Of a stretch of 64,000 nucleotides of DNA, positions 1-13,900 are shown piece by piece. The first letter of the stretch is position 1. The number at the start of each line of letters is the position of its first letter. Made by a program: the position numbers and the translations under genes. The notes beneath the pieces were generated by a model, which saw nothing but the letters and a program-made list of their open reading frames with translations, had not been told where the DNA came from and did not search any database. Origin of the DNA: Bicyclus anynana (taxonomy: Eukaryota > Arthropoda > Insecta > Lepidoptera > Nymphalidae); NCBI RefSeq assembly GCF_947172395.1, contig NC_069083.1, forward strand, positions 12,308,501-12,372,500, read 5' to 3'.

Positions 1-81
1 AATTTCTCGAACAGGTACATGTAGTATGCCTCCATGTTTTTAATGGATAAGAAATTGAAAAATAATTCTGTACATATAACT

Positions 82-135
82 GAATTAATTGATCCCTTTC
101 GTTATTAACGACTTATGAAAAGGATCAATTAATTC
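82..135. repeat. Perfect 14-bp inverted repeat
   Basis: The arm gaattaattgatcc (82-95) is repeated in exact reverse complement at 122-135, with 26 bp between. It could form a hairpin or be the remnant of a small inverted-repeat element. No gene is nearby. Confidence 0.6.
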
Positions 136-277
136 ATGCATATATTTTGTCATCTTTAAATTTTCATTATCAATGTATTCTTAATAAATAAGTATAGTTC
201 TAAAGAGTAATGTATTTTTGGTATAACAAAGTGTCAATCGGTTGTGAGATGTGCAATCTCTTTAATAAGAGCACCCG

Positions 278-738
278 CTCATTTATAATTCTTAGTTAGC
301 CGACTAAATCGCAGAATATAACTTTACTAACAGGTATAGCGATATATATTAGCCTGCTCATCTTCTCCAACTAATAAATTGGACAGCGATCGTATTAGAG
401 TCGCCATTCACTTTCGATTACATACAAATTAACAAAGTTGGGACCAGATTCAGTCGCGATACAAACCCGATCCCGATCGAGTGGTTCCCACTCACACGCC
501 GCGCCACACTCCCTCCCCCCTCCGTTCTCTCTACCGATGTCGTCTGACGCGGTCGCGCGTTTGTATCGACACAATCGCAATGCAGTAGCGCGTTAGCAGC
601 GCGTTGGCATCGCTATTGTAGCGAGTTGCAAATGCGACTATAAGAGATGCTGTCGCACGACTGCATCGCTACAAAAAGTCGCCGTGGGCGAGGGGCCTAA
701 GTTGTTCGATAGTCGGCCAACTAAGAATTGTAAGTGAA
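278..738. mobile_element. MITE-like element, about 460 bp
   Basis: The ends are inverted repeats of 29 bp (278-306 and 710-738), with about 25 matches; the shared core is attcttagtt followed by the motif GGCCGACTA or AGCCGACTA. The interior has no plausible transposase. This is the structure of a non-autonomous DNA transposon. The open frame at 395-580 on the minus strand lies wholly inside it and is not a gene. The family name is unknown to me. Confidence 0.6.
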
Positions 739-1394
739 CAGATGATCTAAGGGTACACGGTCTGAGAAGTAAATTTAATAACTACCAAAACTTTGAAAAC
801 ATGTAGACCCTGTTCTAGCAATAACTACCTATAATTTCTGAATAGTGGCTCACATGCATGTATTATAATTTATAGTATTACGAGTATTATTACTATGTAA
901 TAAGGCATTTGTTATAGCTGCATCGAGCAGCATTGCTACATAAATTATTGCTGTAACTTCGATATTCAGTTTTAAATCATTACGCGCACGCACATCATAA
1001 CCATCTCAAGCTATTTTTAAGAAATTCGGATATTTTTTAATTATTATTATAGTAAAAATGTATGCTACTACATTCTTATTTGGTAATTGTATATGTAGTT
1101 CAAGAAAAATAACAAAATAATATACATAAATTGTATAAAACAGACATCGTTTTGTGGAAGTGAATGTTGAACAATAAATATTTAATTAATTTATTTTACT
1201 TTGTTCTGCGAAAATCTAATCCAAGCGACTACACTAGTCAGGCCGGAACATTTTTTCAATCAATCATTGTAACTCCCCATGAGGATGCTTTGGTATCAGA
1301 ATGAAACAACAATAGAGATCGCACATAGTCCTGATAAGCTTCTGGAGCAAGCTTGGCTGCATAAAGTAGCCCAGCGGCTCAGACTAAATACATA

Positions 1395-1860
1395 AGGACT
1401 AGTAACGCACCCAAATTCACCAATAAAATTTTCCGTCGTTTTTGTGGGTACACACACTCACACATCAAAAATATTTAACACCAATAAATATATTTTCTGT
1501 CCTCACATAAAACAACTATACATTTGATTCGCAATACACACACGTGTAATTTTTACACAGACTAACAAACATCGCCTATACTCCGTATATATACAGAAAA
1601 TTCAAATACTTGAGCGATGTTTTACTGTTCCGGCTGCAGAATCGATTCTTTTTAGGTATTATTTTTATTACAAATTTGATATAATTAGGTTAGATATACT
1701 TACAAATGAAATGAATGAACTTTATCTTTTAATAAACTCGATGTTGTTCACAGTTTTTTATGCCATTTAACCATGCCATTTCTGCACGATGAAAACAACA
1801 ATAAAACATCTATTCTTCAGAAACAGTGTTTATAAACGCGTTAGATCGTTGATCTTATTC
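1395..1860. repeat. Interspersed repeat shared with 55640-56530
   Basis: The segment beginning 'cgcacccaaattcacca' recurs near 55646. The segment around 1755-1860 ('ttttttatgccatttaac' and the AAACA-rich part after it) recurs around 56385-56530. The two blocks occur in the same order in both places with different spacing, so both are probably decayed copies of one element. Confidence 0.5.
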
Positions 1861-2794
1861 TTTGATAAGAGTGGTAACGTCTAGCTAGACAGGTCCCTAA
1901 ATACTTCGTCTGAACCCAAAGGTCCTGACGAAAGATATTATTATCGCCACTTGGATTGTTTAGTTTTTCGCAGCGAAAAGTAAAATAACATCAATATAAT
2001 ATTTTAAAGATTTTCAGATTTCTGTAATTTTTTCATGACCCCGTTAATCATGCTAATACAATAAATTATCATTTTTAAAAGATCCCAAACAACAATTTAT
2101 ATATTTTAAATACAAACTTGACAGTTCTGATGCCATTACATATTAGTAGTGACAAACGAAAATTAATAGAATATAGATATCGACAGATACAATCAAGTTA
2201 TGATTTGAATCAAAACATTTCACAGAATGTTATTTTTTTTTTTATTTATTAAAACGTGATACGCATACTCTTCTAAAAATATAATTAGGTATGTGTTTAT
2301 TTAATGATTGTTCTATAGCCACATTTTTAAAGATAATTCACAGTTTCTTATTATGTTATGATAATTTTAATATAAGTAAGTTTATCTATCGATACCTATA
2401 AGATTTTATAAGCTGTGTATGAAAATATTTTCTCGAGAAGACAACTATATTCGTGTTTTAGCTATGTATAACGAGTTCATACATCTAAGCGTATCTAGCT
2501 TGCTAGTTTATTGCTAAACCTTATAATTTACTTTGATTTTTTTTTACAATATCACATCCCTTGAAATGGATACACAAGGTTCGCATATCTAATAAAGAAC
2601 TCTTTTTGGCACTACATACAAAATTATTATTCCTGTAGTAGTATTAAATATAATATTATCTGGTTATTTACTAGAAGATCAATATTATTTATAGTTTTAC
2701 ATATATTACGGCTGATATTAAAACCTTCGTTGACGAAACATATACAGTATGTGTGTACATCTCACTCAGGTATCTTGAACGTTTTATCATTTAA

Positions 2795-3108
2795 CGCATG
2801 TTTCGTTCATCCACGTTTAATGTTTCATTAACCCACATTTTAAGTTTCATTCATCTACGTTCTATGTTTAATTCACCCACATTTTAAGTTTCATTCATCC
2901 ACGTTCTGTTTAATTCACCCACATTTTAAGTTTCATTCATCCACGTTCTGTTTCATTCACACACACACACACATTTTAAGTTTCATTCATCCACGTTCTG
3001 TTTCATTCACCCACATTTTAAGTTTCATTCATCCACGTTCTGTTTCATTCACACACATTTTAAGTTTCATTCATCTATGTTTCATGTTTCATTCACCCAC
3101 GTTTTAAT
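2795..3108. repeat. Minisatellite, unit about 40-46 bp
   Basis: About seven imperfect copies of a unit made of two similar halves, 'gtttcattcatccacgttct' and 'gtttcattcacccacatttta'. One copy has an internal expansion of the CA dinucleotide (around 2960-2972). The similar half-units suggest a shorter ancestral repeat of about 21 bp. Confidence 0.85.
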
Positions 3109-4633
3109 ACTTACCCTGTTTTGTATAATTATGTATATTTCTACTAGCGGACGCCCGAGACTTCGTCCGCGTGGAAATCAATGTAAACTTTCAATCCCTA
3201 TTTTACCACTTTAGAGGTCGAGTTTAAAAAATCCTTGAGACACATTATGTTTCGGTTTTTTTTATAAGTCCCATTTATAAAAATAAACATCTTGATCGGT
3301 TTAGCCGTTTAACCGTGAAAATGTGACAGACGTACTTTCGCATTTATAATATTATAGTAAAATGTAAACATTTATTGCACACAAGATATTGATATATTCA
3401 AAGCTTTAAAATAAAATGGTATGCACCAAAATGCAGTCTAAACATAGAGCAATCAACAAAAGTTCATATTTATTGCATCAAATGATTATTTTTTTATTTA
3501 TAAATTGCACCATATTAAACTAATCATCAAAAGTTTTCAATGAACCATTTTGTGGATTTATATTAGTAATAAATACATAAATTAGATGACGGAAATATCC
3601 TTCCTTTATGTTTCAAAAGTTTTCTTTTTTTATTATGTGATATTTAGTAACTTATCAATACATTATTTGCTGCAAAAGATATGTCACATTTGTTATTAGA
3701 TAGAACTTGATGATTAATAAGTAATCAAAATTCCAATGTCATTAAATAAAAGAATAAAAAAAAATTCATGTTCATAAATGTAGATATGTACACGTCAAGG
3801 AAGACTGAAGAAGAAGATGAAGAACTGTTTTGGTTTACAAAGATTAGAATTCGAAATGTGCGCCTCTACCTTTTGGTTGGTTATATTAATAAAAAATATT
3901 AGAAATCATTCAATCAATCATCAATCATTTTTGCCAAAATATATGTAAAAAATAAATAACAGTTACTTCAAGTCTTTAGTGATTCACAAGTACCATGTTG
4001 TTTTCAAGTACTACAAATCATTTAATTATCACATATTACTAATTAAGTGAACACTTCGATAGAAATCAATCTGTACGACGCTTATTTAATTACATTACAA
4101 TTAACTATATTGCTGAAAGTTGTCAACATACAAATTATTTTGTTACAACAGAAATGTATCATTAAGGCAGCGGTTATGTCCAAATTTAATTTTCTAATTT
4201 TTTATATTTACATTTTTCGTTTCATCACACGAGCTAGGCTTTTCAAAGAAATGATTGACATTATTCAGTCTGAACACTCAAACATCAAAAAAAAAACACA
4301 AAAACAACAAACATCCATCGAACGTACGCTCGACACGAGAACGAATCGCCCCTAAGTTACCGAATCATGTATTTCGAACACTAACAGCTAAATGAACACA
4401 TGAAATACAAATCCGTCGCGGCGCGATCGACATCCTGGAGACCCGCCGTAAACTCTAATGTTAAATAATTACAATCCTTAAACGTAAAATAAACTCATTA
4501 ATATACATAATTACATTATATATTCGAAAAAAAAATAACAAAATCAATAATAATCAACATCCGGCGGCAGTGTCGGCGGCGCTGGGCGCGGGTGCGAGAA
4601 GTGGCACTCTGAGCAGCGCTAGAAGCGCGCGCG

Positions 4634-4971
4634 TCACATCGGCGGGCGCTCCCAGTCCACGGGCGCGGGCGGCGGCGCGCCGCTCCACGCGCCCCAGCGC
4701 TCGCGCCGGAAGAAGCGCTTCTTGAAGTGGTGCGCCGCCTGCGGCGACGGCGAGCGCGCGGCGGCGGCGGGCGGCGCGGGCCCGGCCGCCTCGCCCGCGC
4801 GCGCCGCCTCGCCGTGCCCGATGCCCGAGTCGGGCGACGTGTTGCACGCCTCGTCCGAGCGCCGCCGCTTGTCCTCCATGGCGGTGGACGCGAACGATAT
4901 TATCTGGTCGAAGCGAAACGCTATCCGGTCCTGCCACTTGCTCTCCTCGACCTCCTCGCCGCCCTCGCCTT
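4634..4971 (-). CDS. DOT1L: DOT1L coding exon 17 (stop codon)
   Basis: Begins EGEGGEEVEESKWQDR after a TTTCAG acceptor. It contains RIAFRFDQIISFAST and HHFKKRFFRRERW and ends in TGA at 4634-4636. GC-rich and alanine-rich. Open frames on the opposite strand here are shadows of its base composition. Confidence 0.87.
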
Positions 4972-7900
4972 CTGAAACGGTCACAGGTTGCGTGAGCCCG
5001 CTCGCTCCGCGGCGGCGGCGCGCGAGCGGGCACGCGGCTCACCTGGCGGCCTGGCGGCGTCGTGGAACTCGTCGACGAGCGGCGTGGAGGAGTTGGAGTG
5101 CGGGTCGGCGGACGGCGTGCGGCCCTCCTCGCCATCCGGCGCCGCGCCGCCCGCACGCCCGCGCCAGTACTCGGACGCCAGCACGCGCGCCTGCAGGCAC
5201 GCCGCCAGACCTGCGCAACAGACAAGACGTCAGCTCGCGGTGGCGCTGCGGTGCCGGCCGCGCGGCTCGGCGTACTCACCCTCCAGCGGCTGGTGCGGCG
5301 GCTCGTGGTAGCGCGCGCTCATGTTCACGGTGGCGTTGATGATGCTCTGGTTCGATATCTCCAGCGTGCGCTCGATCTCGCCGTTAACGAGGTCACCGAT
5401 GGTGCGCGCGCCCGGCGTCGCCAGCCTCTCTTGTGATAAGTGTCGACGGAGCGCCAGTTTTGCCGGTGATACCTAGTAGATAAATGTGTATTGGTGACTT
5501 TTTCAATTATTACTTTAAACGTATTAACGTAGGTAAAAACCAAAAGTAGCCGCTTATCTTAATAAAATTATAATGCTTGTTTTTTATTGTATAAAGTCAG
5601 AATATGTAACAAAGCAACAATGCGGCGACACTACCTGCGTGTAGTCCGGCTGCGCCACGTGGTGGTGGCGGGGGTCGGGCGCGCGCTGCTCGAGGGCGTG
5701 CGCGCGCAGCTCCCGGCGCTCGAAGCCGAAGCGCTCGCGCCGCACGTCGCGCATCTCCCGCAGGTCCCGCAGCTCGCGCACGTCGCGCAGCTCCCGCACG
5801 TCGCGCGGCTCGCGCACGTCGCGCACGTTGCGCAGAAAGGGCGAGGCGGGCGCGGACGCGACGGAGGGGCGCGGCGCGAACGCGTTGTGCGAGGCGCCCG
5901 CTATCGCAGCCGGCCGCACGTAGCCGTTCGCGTATGTGTGATTTGTCACGGGTTGTCGCGGCTGCTGTGGGAATAATGTTTCATTGGTTAAATATAGTAC
6001 ATACATAATTCATTAAAGTGGAATGACAATGATACCAATAAAGCAATCAATCAAACGCTATTTCTAGTCAGTAACTTGATCAATTATATCCAAATCGAAA
6101 TTACACTTTATATTCGTTTAAACATAAACGAACCTCTAGCCGCGACGCTTTCCGCTGCTCCTGATCCTCGTTGAGCACGGACGTGATGATGCTCTTGAGC
6201 CTGTCCTCGAAGTTGATGACTTTAGGCGACTCCTGCACCTTGGAGACTACGTTCAGCGGCTTCTGCGCCATGCCCGGCGACAGGCGCTGCAGCGGCAGCT
6301 GGCAGCGTTGCGCCTGCACTTGCGCGCGATGTACTTGCATTGTCTTTGATCTATGCGCAAAATATAGAATATAAGAAACTAAGTATAAATTGTAGTGGTG
6401 TTTTTATAACGTTATCTTTTATATTTCCAGCAGATGACAGACTTTTTACTGTCGACAGTAAGGACTACAGTAGCGGGTACACTGAGCCAAATAAACTAAA
6501 AAGTGTATCGACTGCAAGGGTCAGCTAACTTAAGTTAACTTTCTCAAATGTAAAATCATGTAATTTTTTAAACAATAACTATTTTAAGCTATAGGTGAAA
6601 ATAATAGTTAAATTAACTTTTTGATTTAAGGATATTAGAAGGAAAGCGGTCATTGTGTAAAAACTGGCAGGTTCATGATAATACTTGAGTATGTCCTGAT
6701 AAAATATGTAACAAATATATATTTAGAAATAAATGTACCCTGTAGCCACTTGCGTCGGCCTAGGTTGAAGGAAGTGGCAGTGGGCGGGCCATATCTGTCG
6801 TAGAACAGATGGCCGCTGGGAAGACGTGTTCTGGAGTGGACCGCGTACTAGCAAACGCAGTGTAGGACGCCCTCCAGCTAGGCGGTCCGACGACATCAGG
6901 AAGGTAGTGGGAAGTGGCTGGATGAGGAAGGCGGAGGATCGTGTGTGGTGGCGCGCTCTCGGAAAGGCCTATGTCCAGCAGTGGACGAATACAGGCTGTT
7001 GATTGATATATTTAGAACTTTTCAACTAAGGATAATCATATTACAACGCAATATAAAATAATGATTACAATGCACATATAAAATCATAGCTTAGTCTGTA
7101 TGTCCTTTTAGGCAGCACAGCAACCATCTATGTTTTCCAGCATTTAAAGAAACTGAACATGCTCTAACTTTGCGGAACAACAACAATAAATAAAGAATTT
7201 GGTTTAATAAGTACCCTAAGCTACATCACGGGAAGAGTTCCATTTGTCTTTCCCATGTTTGGACTAGTACTCAACTCCCAGAATTTCAGACCTAAAATTT
7301 TTAAAAAATATTGATATTTTTCTGCGAAATGTATGTGTCTAAAAAATGTGTGTAAAACTATTATCCTTATTAATATATCATTATTTCATATTTAGTAATA
7401 TTATGACCTACAATTTAAAAGTTATCTTAGACAGATTTATAAAAACAAATAAATACTTTCTCAAGTCTTACATACTGCAAGCTGAGCATGCGACTAACGA
7501 CATATCTCTTGAAGAGAAATTGACAAAATGTCAACCAATGGCGGCAGAGTAGTACCAGTCCCATCTGTTTCGTACCAACGCAACGAAAGAGATAGCAGTA
7601 TTAATGGTAGTGCTGCTATTGATTTCTCGTTAAGAGATACATCATTTAGTAGAATGTTAGTCCTTCCGGTATATGCAACATGTTACATTACTGTAATATC
7701 AAATCAGTATGAAATTGTTACCTACACTAAAAGCATAATAGCATAAGGGTAGTTGACAAATATTAAATTGAATATAAACAATATTAATTTTGTATAGTGC
7801 TTAGAATAAAGATTCGAAATATACCAATTTTAATAAGAAGTAATAAAAGATTATTTTAAGAAATCTAGTTAGAAATTGCGTATTTTATCTATTTGTCCAA

Positions 7901-10900
7901 ACGCCAAAAACACTGTCCGCCATTTTGTGACGTCATAGTCTTGGTAAACATTTACACGTCAAACTAAAGGATGTCCGATTTTTTGCTATATACGATCGAA
8001 ATGCTTTGATTCACAGTTTTTCCGGAATCTCGTACAAAACTCGTAAATACAAACTCTCGAACAAATAAATACTCGTAGTCGTAAATACGGAAATGGAAAA
8101 AAAACTTTCGGTGTAAATATTAAAAATATCGGTTTTCAATAAAAAAACTGAATTACGAAAACTAGTAAACAAAAATGGCTTGACGTAATGTCATAGACAA
8201 CATATAGACCATCATGGCGGACAGCGTATTCAGATGTTTAATCAAAAATTTAATTTACAATTAAAATTTGGATGTATCAAGTGTCAAACAAATCAATATA
8301 TTTTTACAGTTATATACAGCCCCCCCCCCCCCCGTGTATGAAAAAAATATGGGTAGTAAAATTCGATGAACGAATGACAGCTTTACGTTTTCGTGCGCAA
8401 CCTATTCTGCGCACCTTTCACCGTGCGCTGCCGCCAACAACGCATGTACACGCTGTTGACGGGCGCGCACGCCGCGGCCTTGGTTGCGCACTTTTGAGGC
8501 ATAGGTATTGAAACGTTTATAGGGCAACATACACCTATTTAGACAGTCCCACTGAAAGAGTAAACTCCATTCGTGTGACGGAGCTGACAGACATTTATTT
8601 TTAATTTGTTGGTGTTGCTAATTATATAATTTGTCACCAAACATTGATAGTTTACCTGTGGTCCAAGTGGCGGTCCGGCTCGCGCGGGTAGCCATTGACG
8701 ATCACGTTGGGCTTGGCGATCTTGCCGGCCTCAATCTGGCGGCCCGTCTCCAAGATCTTCTGCGCCAACAGTTCCGGGTTCTGCTCCTCGATCTTGCCCA
8801 CGTCGGGCACGTCGGGCCACTCCTGCGAGCGCGAGCGGTGCTCCCGCGCCTTCCGCGGCTTGTTGTTGACCGTGTGCGGCTTCACCGTCGCCACCGGCAC
8901 CGTCGGGGCGGCCGCCTTCTGCTCGCTCGCCCGCCCCATCTGTATGATCTCGTTCTGCAGGTGCCCCACTTGCGCGTGCAGCCGCTTCCGGTGCGCCAAC
9001 GTCGCCGATATCTCCCTTAAAATACAATCGTGAGCTATACTCTGCGTGATCTCCGCGTCCGGCGGTATGTGCCCCATTTGTCTATACTTTTCGGTTATTT
9101 CAAAAGTCCGCTGCTTCACCAACATCGCCTGTTCGGCTTCTATGCTATTCACCTGAAATCATATTTATCGTGAGCAACAAGTCTCATATACACTACTCGC
9201 TTCGACGCTTCGACGAAGTCCTGTAGTGAGCTGAGTGGTACATCCGCTTCGTGTTCAACCTCAGATCGCTTCGAGTCCTTCGACTCAGACAAACAACCGA
9301 CAGCGATCGAATGTTAAGCTAGTCGAGGCGAGGTTTCACGAAGTGAAGCGAAGTTTGTGTCTATACTACAGCCTTTCTTGATGAGTATTATTTACCAACA
9401 AACAAATTAAAATTGAGGGTATAAATCACTAGTCATTTCACACCTAATAATTATTATAATTAACTTGTTCTTAAATAAACTAAAATAAATTTGATTAATA
9501 AGCTTAGAACAATTAGATATGGTAATTATATTTTATATAACATTTTATAAACAAACCATACATAATGTAAAATAAATAAGTTATGAAATGGCATGCGTTT
9601 TCTACCTTCATTTCTAATTTGTTTGTTTGTAAATAGTACTCATCAAGAAAGGCTGTAGTATATATACACTATGATATTTGATTGACTTCGACCAACTTCG
9701 CGAGTAGTGTATTGCGGGTGTAATAACTGTAGCGCTATTCTGTAACGATATTTTATAACTCGCTAGTGTGAGTTTTTAATTCACCTCTTCCTTCTCTTTC
9801 TATCGTATCGTGTTAGACAGAGAGAGGTAGAGGTGAATTCAAAATTGGCACTAGTAAGTGATAGAAACATAGTTACAGAACAGCGCTACTGTAGAGTGGG
9901 GTAGTGTCGCGCACTGACCTGCGCCTGCAGTTTGCTGGCCTTGCTCTGCAGCTCCTTGTGGCGGCCCACGATCTCCTTGGCCTTGGCCAGCAGGTCGACA
10001 GTGTTGTTGGCGTGGATGCCGAGCTCGCTCATACGTGCCTTCAGCAGGGCCACGCTGTCGCTGATCAGCACGTTGATCTGTTTGTCCAGTTGTGATGCTC
10101 GCGATTTTAATTTCTGATTTCTTTCCTATTATGTCGTGAGATAAAATTGAATTTTATTAAAGACTCTTTAAAGTTGAACATTCGCTTTTATACAGTTACC
10201 GCTCCCGTAGGAATAAGAGGATAAAATATAGCCTATAGCACCCGGGGATAGTGTAGCTTCCCAACAGTGAAATAATATTTCAAATCGGTTCAGTATTTTT
10301 GGAGCCTATTCAGTTAGCAAACCTACCTCCTGTACAAGTTACAGCCCTGTAGTGTTTCCTCTGCCACAACCGTCTCGTTATTTTTTTTTTATTTATGCAA
10401 TATAGGCCAGCGCTTGACTACAATTAAGCATTAATGCGGTCTAAGTTGGAGCGCGCTTACCTAGAAGATGCCTATTCACTCTTGCTTTGAAGGTGTTTAA
10501 ATTATAAGCGTCAGGAAACACAAACCATAGAAATATGGATGCAAATCGTTTCGTACGTGTAGCCTGGACATTCACAATACTTGTATCTCCCTGCAGAAGT
10601 TACCTTCTCCTTGTCGATCTGGTGGCGCACGTCGGCGGCGTAGTCGGGCGCGGCCATGCGGCGCAGCAGCGCCAGGTACTGGTCGCGGAACATGTCTAGC
10701 AGCAGCTGCAGGCTGTAGGGCGCGTGCGGCGCGCGCGGGATGTCCAGCTCCGAGTGCAGGCGCTCGGCCGGTTGCAGCGCCACGCCCAGCGCCGACAGCC
10801 GCTGCTCCACGCAACCCGGCGGCGGCGCTGTCACCTGCCACACGCACACATCGCCATTGTTTATTGCAACCATGTGGTACAACCACAGAGTAACCAGAGT

Positions 10901-13900
10901 GAGTAGGTACATGCAACGTACTGAAGCCGGTGAAACCCATTAAAAAAAAACGCCACGCGTCTCTTTTCTCGAAAATTGTTTCTCGAGTTTTGCGCTTAGC
11001 AAATATCAAAACTACACACTATTTATACCTATAACCGCGTATGTATATACATTTTTTGATGACTATTCACCGCTATTGCTACCTATACAAAGACAGGGCA
11101 AGTTTATAGGTATTTTCAGAATATGTAATTGGGTTCTAGATTAATGACAATAATAAAAAAAAACGTGTGCGTCTCGGGACGCTCGACAGAAGTGATAGAA
11201 AGAAAGAAAAAAATCTTTATTACTGCATTATGCCACACAACACAATTTGCTCTTATTATCATATAATATTATCATGTAATATTGTCATATTAAATAATAT
11301 GACAGGACAATATCCTGCGATGCACAACCCAATAAGGGGTCCTTTATTGGCTTGTGCCTCAGCATAATGCTACATACTCTTTAAATAAAAAGAGCATGCA
11401 GCCGCGCTGGTTGTCAGTTGGAACCGTTGACCAGATGCCGCCGCAAACACAGCACACAACCTACTGTATACGTGAGAGAAAGGCAAGCCAGACGCGTTAC
11501 GTTACGTTACGAAGTTGGCAACAAATAGGCAGATGACTCACGGCGCCGTTGTGCAGCGTGGAGGCGAGCGTGGTGGAGTGCAGCAGGTCGAGGCCGGCGA
11601 TGGCGGCGGGCGCGTTGCGGCGCCGCTTGGTGCGCGCCGCGCGCCGCCGCACGCCGCCCGCGCTCGCGCTGCGCTTGTTGGTCGCGCGCCGGCTGCGGTC
11701 TGCAACCACACGTTACTTGCTACTCGCTACTGCTAACACTACTTGCATTATTTATTATTAATATTATACAGTGCCCTCCATTACAAGCATCAAAATATAT
11801 TACGATTAGATCTGTTACAGTTTCAATACAATGCAAAATCTACAATTTTCTGCTCGGAACCTTGAGTTGAGTACTTATCAGTGAAGAGGAAGAAAAATAC
11901 GTCAATATTAAATATTATGTGGTCATGATATCTATATTAATATTATAAAGCTGAAGAGTTAGTTTGTTTGTTTGTTTGATTGAACGCGCTAATCTCTGGA
12001 ACTACTGGTCCGATTTGAAAAATTATTTCTGTGTTAGATAGCCCATTTATCGAGGGAGGCTATAGGCTATATATTATCCCTGTATTCCTACGGGAACGAT
12101 AACTGCGGGTAATACCGCGCGGCGTCAGCTAGTAAGCAATACAGCCATCATCATAATTTAGAAGGCATCTAAAATTAAGAATATTTGTTAGCATCATTTA
12201 AATGGATTGAAGAGTAATAATTGTATTGGTTCGAAATGTTTAGGTTAAAGGAAGTCTTCTTTAGGACACAGGATATACAAGTATTACAATATAACAGGTT
12301 TTATAATCTTAATGGTGGCTTATAAACTTTAATTAATACATATTTTTTCATTATAATTACGAGGAGATGTAATAATCAATATGAAATAAAGGCATTTTAG
12401 TTAAAAAGTAAATTATTTGTCTACAGTCTACAGTCTCCAATAGATTTAGTCTATTTTTTATTTAAATCCATATTTGTGATCACCTTACTATTGTCGTCGT
12501 CAGTTCAAATGTTTTGCCTGAGAGGTGTTACAGCCGACGAAAGAGGTAAATATAAAAATTGGGAGCAAGATCTACAAATATAGCCATTATCATAATTATA
12601 ATATCACTAGGTTGACCCCTCGTCATCATCACTATCAACCCATATTCAGCTCACTGCTGAGCTCGAGTCTCCTCTCAGAATGACAGGGGTTAGGCCAATA
12701 GTCCACCACGCTGAGAGAATTAAGAAAATTCTCTGGTATGCAGGTTTCCTCACGATGTTTTTCCTTCACCGTTTGTGACACGTGATATTTGATTTCTTAA
12801 AATGCACACAACTGAAAAGTTGGGAGGTGCATGCCGCGGACCGGATTCGAGCCCACACCCTCCGGAATCGGAGGCAGAGGTCATAACCCAGGGCTATCAT
12901 GGCTCATGTATACAAAAATCGTGTTATAATTTTATACTATAGATCGATTACGTCCCTACAAAATCACCGCACAAAGTGTTCCGAACAATAGGCTACAAAA
13001 CTGAGCGCACACATGCACAATTTTGTCTTTTTCCTATATATAAATATTCCATTATTTATTAATGTATATATAGTTCTTACACTTCCTGAACACACACCTC
13101 AACATTGTAGACGATATTTAGGTATTATTTGTTTAAATAACGTTTTCTGTTACTACCACAACTAACATTGAAATGTGGAAATATCCTCTTTTGAGCGCGT
13201 CATTTTTAACCGACTTCAAAAAGGAGGAGGTTCTCAGTTCGGTCGTTTTTTTTTTTTTTTTTATGTATGTACACCGATTACTCAAAGACGTCTGGACCGA
13301 TTTCAAAAATTCTTTTTTTGTTTGAAACGGTTTAGTCCCCATTTGGTCCCATTGCCATCATGACAAGATCTGATGATGGAATCTTGGAGAAATTGAGGGG
13401 AACTTTCGAAAATTATATGGGTGTCTAGTGTGTTCGTAAACTTTTCCATTTAGTACCTTTAAGAAATACAAAATTATGAAGGTTTAAAATCGATCTGATG
13501 GATGAATTAATACATCACCGGCTTAGCACCGCCTTCATACTGATCAGCAGGTAGAACATATTATGATGTTATTTTTCGCTTTTTAGTTTAGTGGGTACGT
13601 TTTGAGGTTTTGAAGTCGGTTGTATTTTTTTTTATTAAAATTTTTATTATTCATGACCTAGTAACATCTAACAGTATCATCATTGGCAAAGTCGCTAAAA
13701 TACACTAAGAAGCAGTGGATACTGACTGGAGTGCGGCGAGGAGGCCCATGGCGCGCCCCACTCGCGCGGCGCGGGCTCTGGGCCAGGCGGCTCGTCTGTC
13801 TCGCTGGACTCCTCCTCGCTCTCGTCGCTGGAGCGCTGCACCGCGCGCCGCTTGGCCGCCGCCGCCGCGCGCGCCCGCGTGCGGCCGCCTTCACCCCTGG

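Larger units (their letters stand above)
1..4633. other. Gene-free 3' flank of DOT1L
   Basis: No exon of a recognisable protein is visible on either strand. The stretch holds an inverted-repeat element (278-738), a repeat shared with 55640-56530 (about 1395-1860), a minisatellite (about 2795-3108), a copy of the 'gcggacgcccg' repeat block at 3144, and AT-rich DNA. The DOT1L 3' UTR and poly(A) site should lie in the part just below 4634. Several reverse-complement AATAAA hexamers occur (for example 3469-3474 and 3493-3498), but I cannot tell which is used. Confidence 0.6.

Noticed and set aside
395..580. Minus-strand 61-codon frame
   Set aside because: Lies entirely inside the MITE at 278-738 and resembles no protein.
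4047..4355. Plus-strand 102-codon frame
   Set aside because: AT-rich composition, lysine/asparagine/isoleucine filler, no family resemblance; it lies in the probable DOT1L 3' flank.
4722..5436. Several long plus-strand open frames rich in R, A and G
   Set aside because: They lie opposite GC-rich DOT1L exons 15-17. High GC removes stop codons in all frames; the minus-strand reading has splice sites, phase agreement and homology.
5587..5976. Plus-strand frame with repeated VAQLPHVARLAHV
   Set aside because: It is the complement of the DOT1L exon 14 hexapeptide repeat, not a separate repeat protein.
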